From contig NZ_CAKVMR010000008.1 in assembly GCF_934772795.1 (NCBI RefSeq), forward strand, positions 1 to 51,118: 51,118 nucleotides of DNA, read 5' to 3'. Every line of letters begins with the position of its first letter. The stretch's first letter is position 1. Shown one piece after another: positions 7,160-14,744 of the stretch. The translations under genes were made by a program, and so were the position numbers. The notes under the pieces are model-generated. The model ran no database searches. It saw only the letters and a list, made by a program, of their open reading frames with translations, and was not told the DNA's origin. Source of the DNA: an uncultured Holdemanella sp. (GTDB taxonomy: Bacteria > Bacillota_I > Bacilli_A > Erysipelotrichales > Erysipelotrichaceae).

Positions 7160-9658
7160 CTATTTCTTTAAGTACGAAAGTGCTCGTTTGTTTACGTTTT
7201 TTACGGCAATCTCAAGCTCACGAGCTGAGATTCTTTTTGCGCCATTGGCCAAAATCGCATTTTGAATCAAGCCATCACTTGTCGCAACGGATAATTCATA
7301 TTTCTTCTTTAAATCATGTACAGCCTTTTCAATATAGCTGTCCGCAGTCTGGTTGTATCTCGTATAAATAATATCTAGATTTCCTTGGTTAAAATGTGAA
7401 CCTACATTGTTTTTGACGCGATATCCATCAAATACTAAGATAACTTTAATGCGTTTATATCCTTGATAATTCGAGATTCGATTGATCAATTCGTCACGAG
7501 CAGATTCAATGTTTACTTTGGCAATATCTTTTAAATCTTGCCAGTCATAAATCATATTGTAGCCATCGATCATTAAACATTCTGGCTTTTTATCTTCGAC
7601 ATGAATCTGATTTAAATTCATATCGACCTTTGCTTTTTTCTTGATTGGCTTTTCAGCTTTCTTATTGTTTCCACCAAGTGAATTAAATATTTTCTTTAAT
7701 TCTTCTTCACGAACTGTATGTTTCACATAAGAAGCATACGAAGTAGAGCTTGCTTCCTTGATTTGAATGTGCATATGTTCTTTGACTTCATCCCAAGGCA
7801 CAAAATAACCTGCTCCATGTTCGCAGAAAATAGATCCGGTTGGATTGTTTAAATCGGCTTCACTATCATACTTTGTTTCTTCAACAATCTTTTCTTGATC
7901 AAAACATGCATGATAATCTTCTAACTCACAAATAAATTGACCTTTCCCCTTTGTGTACGCAATGACATCCTTTTGATAGTCCATCAACTCACGTACAGGT
8001 CCCGTTCCTTTGATGTGAACAAGGTTGTTTAGGTCTTCTTCAATTTTAAATGTACAATGCTTGTTTTCTAAGTCAAACAAAGCCTTTGAAACATATTGAT
8101 TTTCAACAATCAATTCAAAACTATAATAAGGTTCTAATAATACAGACTCGGCTTCTTTTAGACCTTGTCTTATAGCACGATACGTAGCTTGTCTAAAATC
8201 TCCACCTTCTGTATGTTTTAAATGGGCTTTACCCGCTACTAAAGTGATTTTTATATCGGTAATGGGTGATCCAGTTAATACACCTTTGTGTTGTTTCTCT
8301 TTTAAATGTGTCAAAATCAGATTTTGCCAGTTTAAAGCCAAATCATCGTTGGAACAGTTCGATTCGAACACAAGTCCTTTACCTCTAGGTAATGGTTCAA
8401 GTTTTAAGTGCACTTCGGCATAGTGTCTTAAAGGCTCAAAGTGGCCGACTCCAATAACGGTATTTTGAATGGTTTCTTTAAATAAGACTTTACCAGTTGT
8501 AAAACCAACTTTAACTTTAGATCTTCTTTCAATTTCTTTTTGAAGAATTTCCATTTGAATAGATCCCATCAGCCTTAAAAAGATTTGTTTCGTCTGCTCA
8601 TCATATTCAATTTGGAGTTGTGGATCTTCTTGGGCAAGTACACTGCAGTAGCGCATCATAGTAAGCGCATCTACACCTTCGGGAAGTAATAATTGATAAT
8701 TCATATAGGCATTTAATAGTGGTTTTGTCGTGTCGGACTCAAATCCTAAGCCTTGGCCTACTTCATAATTGTTTAATCCTTTTAGTGCACAAATCATTCC
8801 TGGATAGGCGGTTTGTACCATTTCATATTGTTTTCCATTATACAAACGAATTTGGTCTACCTTTTCATCTGCTCCAACTTTATCTTTGGCATTTAATGTA
8901 CCACCCGTAATCTTTACGTGGGTTAAACGATTGCCTTGGTCATCACTTGAAATCTTGTATACGCGAGCACCAAAATCTTCGGGATAATCTTGGATAAAAG
9001 ATAAATCGATGATCGCATCCATTAAATCTTCAATGCCTTGAATTTTTAAGGCCGAACCAAAGAATACAGGGAAGCATTCTCTTTTAAAGATAGCTTGTTG
9101 AAGAAGTGAAGTATCAATGGTTTCTGTTTCTAAATAGTGATTCATGATATCTTCATTCAACATGGATAGTTCATCTTCAGCTTCTTTTGATTTAAAATCA
9201 ATGCAGTTGGATGAAAAATGTGTTTTAAGATCATTCATAAGTTCTTCTTTTGTCTTATAGCTAATGTCCATCTTATTAATAAAAATCAATGTAGGAATCT
9301 TGTAGTGCTTTAAGCATTTCCAAATGGTAGAAGTGTGCGATTGAATGCCATCTTGTCCATTGATCAAAAGAATGGCTAAATCTAATACTTGAAGACTTCT
9401 TTCCATTTCACTTGAAAAATCAACATGGCCTGGTGTATCAATCAAATAGATTTCGCTATCTTTCCAATGAAAGTGAGCTTCCTTTGAATAAATCGTGATG
9501 CCTCTTTCTCTTTCTTGATTATCATAATCCAAATAGGCATCTTGATGGTCGACACGACCTAATTTTCGGATTGTTTTTGATGTATAAAGCATACTTTCAA
9601 TACAAGTGGTTTTTCCTGCATCGACATGTGCTAATATTCCAGTTACTATTCGTTTCAT
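7160..9658 (-). CDS. EF-G/TetM-like ribosomal GTPase fused to Rae1/YacP (NYN) endoribonuclease domain
   Basis: The 832-residue protein has two parts. Residues 1 to about 660 form a translational GTPase: G1 AHVDAGKTT, G2 region RERGIT, G3 DTPGH and G4 NKMD, followed by EF-G domains II-V of the ribosomal-protection (TetM/TetO) type. After a Lys-rich linker, residues ~692-832 form a complete NYN/YacP domain: IDGYNMIYDW, VFDGYRV, ADSYIE, ATSDG and GAKRISAREL. Rae1/YacP is known to cleave mRNA in the ribosomal A site of Bacillus, so the fusion would bring a nuclease to the site that the GTPase visits. Start candidates are ATG 9658 or 9664; longer starts would run into the divergent gene. Databases often call this class tetracycline resistance, and there is no evidence of that here. 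Confidence 0.85.
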   Translation of the reverse strand: MKRIVTGILAHVDAGKTTCIESMLYTSKTIRKLGRVDHQDAYLDYDNQERERGITIYSKEAHFHWKDSEIYLIDTPGHVDFSSEMERSLQVLDLAILLINGQDGIQSHTSTIWKCLKHYKIPTLIFINKMDISYKTKEELMNDLKTHFSSNCIDFKSKEAEDELSMLNEDIMNHYLETETIDTSLLQQAIFKRECFPVFFGSALKIQGIEDLMDAIIDLSFIQDYPEDFGARVYKISSDDQGNRLTHVKITGGTLNAKDKVGADEKVDQIRLYNGKQYEMVQTAYPGMICALKGLNNYEVGQGLGFESDTTKPLLNAYMNYQLLLPEGVDALTMMRYCSVLAQEDPQLQIEYDEQTKQIFLRLMGSIQMEILQKEIERRSKVKVGFTTGKVLFKETIQNTVIGVGHFEPLRHYAEVHLKLEPLPRGKGLVFESNCSNDDLALNWQNLILTHLKEKQHKGVLTGSPITDIKITLVAGKAHLKHTEGGDFRQATYRAIRQGLKEAESVLLEPYYSFELIVENQYVSKALFDLENKHCTFKIEEDLNNLVHIKGTGPVRELMDYQKDVIAYTKGKGQFICELEDYHACFDQEKIVEETKYDSEADLNNPTGSIFCEHGAGYFVPWDEVKEHMHIQIKEASSTSYASYVKHTVREEELKKIFNSLGGNNKKAEKPIKKKAKVDMNLNQIHVEDKKPECLMIDGYNMIYDWQDLKDIAKVNIESARDELINRISNYQGYKRIKVILVFDGYRVKNNVGSHFNQGNLDIIYTRYNQTADSYIEKAVHDLKKKYELSVATSDGLIQNAILANGAKRISARELEIAVKNVNKRALSYLKK

Positions 9659-9722
9659 AAGCATTATTTTATCATGTTGACGCAAATGATAAAATAGAGA
9701 TAGGTTTTTTCGGAGGAAAAAT

Positions 9723-10340
9723 ATGAAAGTCTTAATGTTGAATGGGAGTCCACATGACAGTGGAGTGAATGATTTGGCTTTGCGTGAAATGGAAGCTATA
9801 TTTAAAGAAAATGGTGTTGAAACCGAAATTGTACAAGTGGGAAACGTAGCGGTTCGTGGTTGTATGGCTTGTGGTGCTTGTACAAAACTTGGTAAGTGTG
9901 TATATGATGATATTGTCAATGAATTGTTGCCAAAATTTGAAGAAGCGGATGGATTGGTAGTTTCTAGTCCTGTATATTATGCCAGTGCTAATGCGACACT
10001 CGTTGCGGTATTAGATCGCTTGTTCTATTGTGCTCGATTTGATAAGACCATGAAAGTAGGCGCAAGTGTTGTTTCTTGTCGTCGAGGTGGAGCAAGTGCT
10101 ACTTTTGATGAATTAAATAAGTATTTTACAATTAGTGGAATGCCCGTTGTGTCGAGTCAATATTGGAATTCGATTCATGGAAATAATGCACAAGAAGCCG
10201 AGCAAGATGAAGAGGGTAAACAAACGATGCGTGCTCTAGCTCGTAATATGACATTCTTGATGAAAAGTATTGCCTTAGGTAAAGAGGCGTATGGTTTGCC
10301 TGAAAAAGAGATTAGAAAGGGTACGAATTTTATTCGTTAA
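9723..10340 (+). CDS. NAD(P)H-dependent FMN reductase, flavodoxin fold
   Basis: The 205-residue protein has the flavodoxin-like phosphate loop NGSPHDSGVNDLA at residues 7-19, a Cys cluster CMACGACTKLGKC near residue 48, and the second FMN loop SSPVYYASANATL near residue 88. This is the iron-sulfur-flavoprotein / NADPH-dependent FMN reductase group. The Cys cluster is compact and resembles that of Isf-type proteins, but a cluster is not proven. A strong GGAGGAAAA precedes the ATG. The gene is divergent from the GTPase-nuclease and lies 11 bases ahead of an unknown gene with which it probably forms an operon. The natural substrate is unknown. Confidence 0.8.
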   Translation: MKVLMLNGSPHDSGVNDLALREMEAIFKENGVETEIVQVGNVAVRGCMACGACTKLGKCVYDDIVNELLPKFEEADGLVVSSPVYYASANATLVAVLDRLFYCARFDKTMKVGASVVSCRRGGASATFDELNKYFTISGMPVVSSQYWNSIHGNNAQEAEQDEEGKQTMRALARNMTFLMKSIALGKEAYGLPEKEIRKGTNFIR

Positions 10341-10351
10341 AAGGTGATTGT

Positions 10352-10942
10352 ATGGTGAATTTAAGACATCCAGATAATATATTTTATGATTGCGAAGGTG
10401 ATTTATTCGTAATCACAACGGATTTAGAGGGTCGTCAGGAAGTGGTTTGTAAGACCAATCTTGAATGTGTGAGTGATGTTTTGGCAAGATTACTAGACAT
10501 TAACTTTAAAAAGGTTCTAGACAGTGATGATCATTTACGTATGTTAGGCGATTTAGAACAATTTGCGTGTATATATGCATTGAAATTAATGACATACAAG
10601 ACAATAAAAGGGCTTTATTTAGAGTTTCCTACTTTAGCTCAATATCAAGGAACAGCTTTAATTAATACCCATACAGTAATTGATAATCGTAATGAGGGTT
10701 ACAATAATAAATATCATTTAATGTTGGTGAATGTCATCTATACATCTATGATCCATGCGACGGTTAAGTATGCAGGTTCAAGCCAAGAGGCTGCACACAT
10801 GAAAGAAGTGTTTGAAACGGTTTTACCAGATGATAAGGGTCTGATTGAAACGTTGAATGATTTCTATGATGGCGCTATCAATGAAGCGGATTTAACGGAC
10901 ATTATTAAGAATATTCAAAACGAAAATACGACAAAAGCATAA
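10352..10942 (+). CDS. Hypothetical protein, 196 aa
   Basis: I do not recognise this protein. It is soluble, mildly acidic and mixed alpha/beta, without a signal peptide or membrane segment. The first ~60 residues (NIFYDCEGDLFVITTDLEGRQ) look like beta strands, and the rest is helical with a conserved-looking HTVIDNRNEGYNNKYH stretch near residue 110. It follows the flavodoxin-fold reductase by 11 bases with an AAAAGGTGATTG ribosome site, so the two are probably co-transcribed and may act in one process. No catalytic motif can be named. Confidence 0.6.
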   Translation: MVNLRHPDNIFYDCEGDLFVITTDLEGRQEVVCKTNLECVSDVLARLLDINFKKVLDSDDHLRMLGDLEQFACIYALKLMTYKTIKGLYLEFPTLAQYQGTALINTHTVIDNRNEGYNNKYHLMLVNVIYTSMIHATVKYAGSSQEAAHMKEVFETVLPDDKGLIETLNDFYDGAINEADLTDIIKNIQNENTTKA

Positions 10943-10955
10943 AAATTTGTCTTCA

Positions 10956-10981
10956 TCGACCGATTTTCGAATTTCGGTCGA
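10956..10981. promoter_or_regulatory. Palindrome, candidate operator
   Basis: Arms TCGACCGA (10956-10963) and TCGGTCGA (10974-10981) are perfect inverted repeats with a 10-base AT-rich centre. There is no T run after it, so it is not a simple terminator. It lies between the unknown gene and the two-HTH regulator, which makes it a candidate binding site for that regulator. Confidence 0.5.
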
Positions 10982-10995
10982 GTACAAATACTTAA

Positions 10996-11029
10996 AACAT
11001 CTCTATGTTAAACGTGGAGGTGTTTTTTT
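10996..11029 (+). terminator. Terminator-like hairpin containing the next gene's ribosome site
   Basis: AACATCTC (10996-11003) pairs with GAGGTGTT (11017-11024; one G-U), followed by seven T (11023-11029) and then directly by the ATG at 11030. The right arm is also the Shine-Dalgarno sequence (GGAGG, 11016-11020) of the regulator gene. The structure can therefore end upstream transcripts and also hide the ribosome site. Confidence 0.7.
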
Positions 11030-11641
11030 ATGAGACAAATTGTGCAATTTATTGAAGATAATAATATTTCAGAAGAAGAAGTTGCCAAAGCGGCCCATAT
11101 GTCTTTGCCTAACTTTAGAAGGCAAATTCATTCTGAGAATCGTACACAACCATGTATTGTGCTCATTCTTGCGGATTATAATCATCAATCCATTGATTCG
11201 ATTTTCTTTAAGCATATGTTTAATCAACCAATTAATTTGGATGGCTTAACAAATGATCAGGTTCAGGACATTATGAAATTGATTCATCCCGAACTATTTA
11301 CGGATATTAAAAGAAGTTCGAAATTTAAAGAAATTGAATATAATTTAAAGAATGATATGGGCGATCGCATGCGCTTTATACGGGAAGTTGTCTTTTCTTT
11401 ATCTCAAACAAATTTTGGTAAGTATATGGAGGTATCAAGGAATACCGCTAAGTATTGGGATGAGGGGCAGATCAATGTGGATAAGATCTTAAAAATATCA
11501 CAAAGAACAAACATCAGTATGGACTTTATGATTCGCGATGATTATCCATTGACTTTACAGACGCAAGGTATGAGTGAGGCTTTATATTTGGCAGTAATGA
11601 CAAATTGTGTATTGTATCGTTTAAGAAATCTGAAACCGTAA
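11030..11641 (+). CDS. Regulator with two helix-turn-helix regions
   Basis: The 203-residue protein has an N-terminal helix-turn-helix-like segment (ISEEEVAKAAHMSLPNFRRQI, residues ~14-34) and a second XRE-type one in the C-terminal half (MRFIREVVFSLSQTNFGKYM with SRNTAKYWDEG, residues ~112-150). The family is not one I can name. Two HTH units in one short chain suggest binding to a palindrome, such as the one at 10956-10981. The ribosome site GGAGG (11016-11020) lies in the stem of a terminator-like hairpin that touches the start codon, so expression may be limited at both the transcript and translation level. Confidence 0.65.
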   Translation: MRQIVQFIEDNNISEEEVAKAAHMSLPNFRRQIHSENRTQPCIVLILADYNHQSIDSIFFKHMFNQPINLDGLTNDQVQDIMKLIHPELFTDIKRSSKFKEIEYNLKNDMGDRMRFIREVVFSLSQTNFGKYMEVSRNTAKYWDEGQINVDKILKISQRTNISMDFMIRDDYPLTLQTQGMSEALYLAVMTNCVLYRLRNLKP

Positions 11642-11657
11642 AATAAATTTAATGTAG

Positions 11658-11682
11658 GAGCATGAAAAAATGCTCTTTTTTT
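11658..11682 (+). terminator. Intrinsic terminator
   Basis: GAGCAT (11658-11663) and ATGCTC (11670-11675) form a short stem followed by seven T. It ends the two-HTH regulator transcript. Confidence 0.85.
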
Positions 11683-11683
11683 C

Positions 11684-11711
11684 TTGCATAATTGATGGTT
11701 TCCTATATAAT
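11684..11711 (+). promoter_or_regulatory. Promoter of the polyamine transport operon
   Basis: TTGCAT (11684-11689) and TATAAT (11706-11711) are separated by 16 bases, about 55 bases before the cupin regulator start. The site follows directly on the previous terminator. Confidence 0.7.
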
Positions 11712-11771
11712 AGATTTGTTCTTTTAATGAAACAAAAAGTTTAGTATAAAAAACAAATTAGGGGTGATTGA

Positions 11772-12305
11772 ATGAAAATAGGCAAAAAACTAAAAGAGCT
11801 TCGAACCCAGAATGGGTTGACTTTGGAAGAACTTGCGAATCGTAGTGAATTAACGAAAGGCTTTTTATCTCAGTTAGAGCGCGACTTAACAAGTCCAAAT
11901 ATTTCTGCATTGGAAAATATATTGGAAGCTTTAGGTACCAATTTGGCTGATTTCTTTCAATCAAGCAAGGAAGAGCAGATTGTTTTCCATACGCAGGATT
12001 TTTTTGTGAATGAACAAGAAGATTTGGTTACGGAATATATTATTCCCAATGCCCAAAAGAATCAGATGGAACCTCTTTTATTGACTTTAAAACCGGGCGC
12101 AAAGTCACAGGAAGTCAAGGCTCATGAGGGTGAGGAATTTGGCTATGTTTTAAAGGGCAGTATTGTTTTAGTTGTTGGTAATAAAAGGTTAAAAGTTAAA
12201 TCAAAAGAAACCTTCTATATTACAGGTAAGGAAGGGCATTATTTAGAAAACGTATCGAGTGCAGATGCCAAAGTGTTATGGGTATCTACACCGCCTGTAT
12301 TTTAA
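11772..12305 (+). CDS. XRE-cupin regulator of polyamine transport (PuuR-like)
   Basis: The 177-residue protein has an XRE helix-turn-helix at residues 1-65 (KELRTQNGLTLEELANRSEL with KGFLSQLERDLTSPNISAL) and a cupin sensor domain at ~100-177 (HEGEEFGYVLKGSIVLVVG). This is the layout of PuuR and related polyamine- or small-molecule-responsive regulators. It is the first gene of the pot operon, 22 bases before potA, so it probably senses polyamine and controls its own operon. A GGGGTGATTG ribosome site precedes the ATG. The ligand is inferred from the neighbours only. Confidence 0.85.
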   Translation: MKIGKKLKELRTQNGLTLEELANRSELTKGFLSQLERDLTSPNISALENILEALGTNLADFFQSSKEEQIVFHTQDFFVNEQEDLVTEYIIPNAQKNQMEPLLLTLKPGAKSQEVKAHEGEEFGYVLKGSIVLVVGNKRLKVKSKETFYITGKEGHYLENVSSADAKVLWVSTPPVF

Positions 12306-12327
12306 TTGACAAGGAGAGAGAACATAC

Positions 12328-13911
12328 ATGGAACAGGAAAAGAATAAATTAATTCAATTTCGCCACATCGTAAAAGAGTTTGATGGCCAAGTTGTATTAA
12401 AGGGTATTGATTTAGATATATATGAAAATGAGTTTGTCACACTATTAGGGCCTAGTGGTTGTGGAAAAACAACTTTATTACGTATTTTAGGTGGCTTTTT
12501 AGAGCCTAGCGAAGGACAGGTTATCTTAAATGGAGAAGATATTTGTGAAGTGCCAGCCTATAAGCGTGAGTTGAATACAGTTTTCCAAAAGTATGCACTA
12601 TTCCCTCATATGAATGTGTATGATAATATTGCGTTTGGATTGAAAATCAAAAAGATGAGTAAGGACGTTATTGATCAAAAGGTCATGAAAATGTTGAAGT
12701 TGATTGGTCTTGAAGGATTTGAAAATAAAGATGTTACTTTACTATCAGGTGGTCAGCAACAGCGTGTTGCGATTGCGCGTGCCTTAGTGAATGAGCCAAG
12801 TGTATTATTGTTGGATGAACCTTTGAGTGCGTTGGATTTAAAGCTTCGTAAAGAGATGCAGTATGAATTGAAGAAGATTCAACAAGAAGTAGGAATCACA
12901 TTTATTTTCGTTACGCACGATCAGGAAGAAGCCCTAACAATGTCAGATAAGATCGTTATCATGAAGGATGGCGAAATTCAACAGGTTGGTAGTCCTGAAG
13001 ACATTTATAATGAGCCAGTAAACCAATATGTTGCGAAGTTTATTGGAGAAAGTAATATTATCCCAGCACGTATGGTTTGCGATAAGAAAGTACGTTTTGA
13101 TGATATTACATTTGATTGTGTCGATGTTGGATATAAAGAAAATGAACCAGTTGATGTCGTGATTCGTCCAGAAGATATTGATATTGTGGATGTGAAAGAT
13201 GGCAAGATGACTGGTGAAGTTGAGAGCGTACTATTTAAGGGTGTTCACTATGAAATCATGGTGGAAACGGTTCCTGGTACGCATGTTACGGTAAATATGC
13301 ACGTAAACAAGAACTATGCGATTACTAGTGAGGATGGAAAAGAAAAGATTTCTGCCAACGACTTCTATCTAGACTTAGAAGATATGAAAGATATTGATGA
13401 TAAAGAAATCATTGCGCGTGCCGATGCACAGGCATGGAATCCTGAAACAGATGAGTTTATTTCAATTCATGATATTGATACAGATTTAAAACAGGAAGTA
13501 GGAGAATATACTGTTACTTTCTCAACAAACAATAAAACTTCGATCACGCGTAAGATTTGGGTTGTGGATCAAAGAGTTGTTGAAAACAAGAAGGCCAATG
13601 AAGCTGTATCTGCATTTAACTTCTTTAAAACAGTCGATGAAATCAAGGAATCCATGGCTATCGATACGGATTTGAAGACTTGGGCAAATGCACAGGGATG
13701 GAAGTTGGATGATGAAAATGAAACAGTGGATCTAGATGTAGATTATGATTTTGATCCTGAAACAATTACGGAAGGTGTTTATAAGGTTACTTTCTGGACG
13801 ACGGGTCGTGAATTCAAGATTCATACAACAGATTATGTAGAGGAAGGAAAAGAGGTCGGACTTACTTTCTTTGCGGAAGATATCCATGTCATGGAGAAAA
13901 TGGGATTCTAG
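12328..13911 (+). CDS. potA: Spermidine/putrescine ABC transporter ATPase PotA with an insert in the TOBE region
   Basis: Residues 1 to ~240 are a canonical PotA ATPase: Walker A GPSGCGKTT near 45, signature LSGGQQQRVAIARAL near 140 and Walker B LLLDEPLSALD. The TOBE region follows (DVVIRPEDIDIVDVKDG), but the protein is 527 residues against the usual ~350-380. Some 150 extra residues (about 345-500) sit before the last TOBE strand, which reappears at the C-terminus as VGLTFFAEDIHVM. The insert holds two similar acidic beta-rich units, ADAQAWNPETDEF...YTVTFST and ANAQGWKLDDENE...YKVTFWT, which suggests internal duplication. It powers uptake with PotB and PotCD encoded just downstream. Confidence 0.9.
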   Translation: MEQEKNKLIQFRHIVKEFDGQVVLKGIDLDIYENEFVTLLGPSGCGKTTLLRILGGFLEPSEGQVILNGEDICEVPAYKRELNTVFQKYALFPHMNVYDNIAFGLKIKKMSKDVIDQKVMKMLKLIGLEGFENKDVTLLSGGQQQRVAIARALVNEPSVLLLDEPLSALDLKLRKEMQYELKKIQQEVGITFIFVTHDQEEALTMSDKIVIMKDGEIQQVGSPEDIYNEPVNQYVAKFIGESNIIPARMVCDKKVRFDDITFDCVDVGYKENEPVDVVIRPEDIDIVDVKDGKMTGEVESVLFKGVHYEIMVETVPGTHVTVNMHVNKNYAITSEDGKEKISANDFYLDLEDMKDIDDKEIIARADAQAWNPETDEFISIHDIDTDLKQEVGEYTVTFSTNNKTSITRKIWVVDQRVVENKKANEAVSAFNFFKTVDEIKESMAIDTDLKTWANAQGWKLDDENETVDLDVDYDFDPETITEGVYKVTFWTTGREFKIHTTDYVEEGKEVGLTFFAEDIHVMEKMGF

Positions 13912-13914
13912 GAA

Positions 13915-14742
13915 ATGAAAAAATTTCAACAATTAGCAATCCCTTATATTGTGTGGGCATGTATCATGTTGTTGCTTCCGATGTTGCTGATTGCGTTTTA
14001 TTCAATCATTCAGCAAGGCAACAGTATTGTGCACTTTAAGCTTACATTAGATAACTATGTTCGTTTCTTTACAGACAAAGATTTCTTGTTGATTTTATGG
14101 CGTTCTTTATGGATTGCCATTAAGACAACCGTTATTTGTTTGTTGATTGGGTATCCAATCGCATACTTTATTTCTAAGAATAGTCCTAAAGTTCAACAAA
14201 TCTTAGTTCTTGCGATTACTCTTCCTACATGGATCAACATGCTTGTAAGAACATATGCATGGATTGGTATTTTATCAAGCGATGGAATTATTAGTAGCTT
14301 TTTAGGCTTGTTTGGCATTCATACAGAACTTTTATATACAGAAGCTGCTGTATTGATTGGTATGGTGTATAACTTCTTGCCATTTATGATTCTGCAGATC
14401 AACACGGCTTTAACGAAGATGGACAAATCTTTATTAGAAGCGGCTCAGGATTTGGGTGCTAATAAATTCCAGACGTTCTGGAAGGTTATTTTCCCACTTT
14501 CATTACCGGGCGTAGTTTCAGGTATCACATTAGTGTTCTTACCTGCCGTAAGTTCATTCTTCATTCCTAAATTATTGGGTGGAGGACAATTCTTCTTGAT
14601 TGGTAACGTCATTGAAAATCAATTCATTACTGTAGGAGAATGGAACTTTGGTTCAGCTATCTCAATGATCATGGCTATGATCATGATGCTTCTAATGATG
14701 CTTGTAAGAAAACTTGAAGAGCGTAATAAGGAGGAAAAATAG
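13915..14742 (+). CDS. potB: Polyamine ABC transporter permease PotB
   Basis: The 275-residue membrane protein has six predicted helices and the inner-membrane-component EAA loop in the form AAQDLGANKFQTFWKVIFPLS near residue 180, which docks on the PotA ATPase. Length and order match PotB. The start lies three bases after the potA stop, so translation is probably coupled. The product should pair with the PotC half of the next gene to form the polyamine channel. Confidence 0.92.
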   Translation: MKKFQQLAIPYIVWACIMLLLPMLLIAFYSIIQQGNSIVHFKLTLDNYVRFFTDKDFLLILWRSLWIAIKTTVICLLIGYPIAYFISKNSPKVQQILVLAITLPTWINMLVRTYAWIGILSSDGIISSFLGLFGIHTELLYTEAAVLIGMVYNFLPFMILQINTALTKMDKSLLEAAQDLGANKFQTFWKVIFPLSLPGVVSGITLVFLPAVSSFFIPKLLGGGQFFLIGNVIENQFITVGEWNFGSAISMIMAMIMMLLMMLVRKLEERNKEEK

Positions 14743-14744
14743 AC

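Noticed and set aside
7160..9658. Tetracycline resistance gene
   Set aside because: The GTPase resembles ribosomal-protection proteins, but the fused YacP/NYN domain and chromosomal context fit a housekeeping or stress role better.
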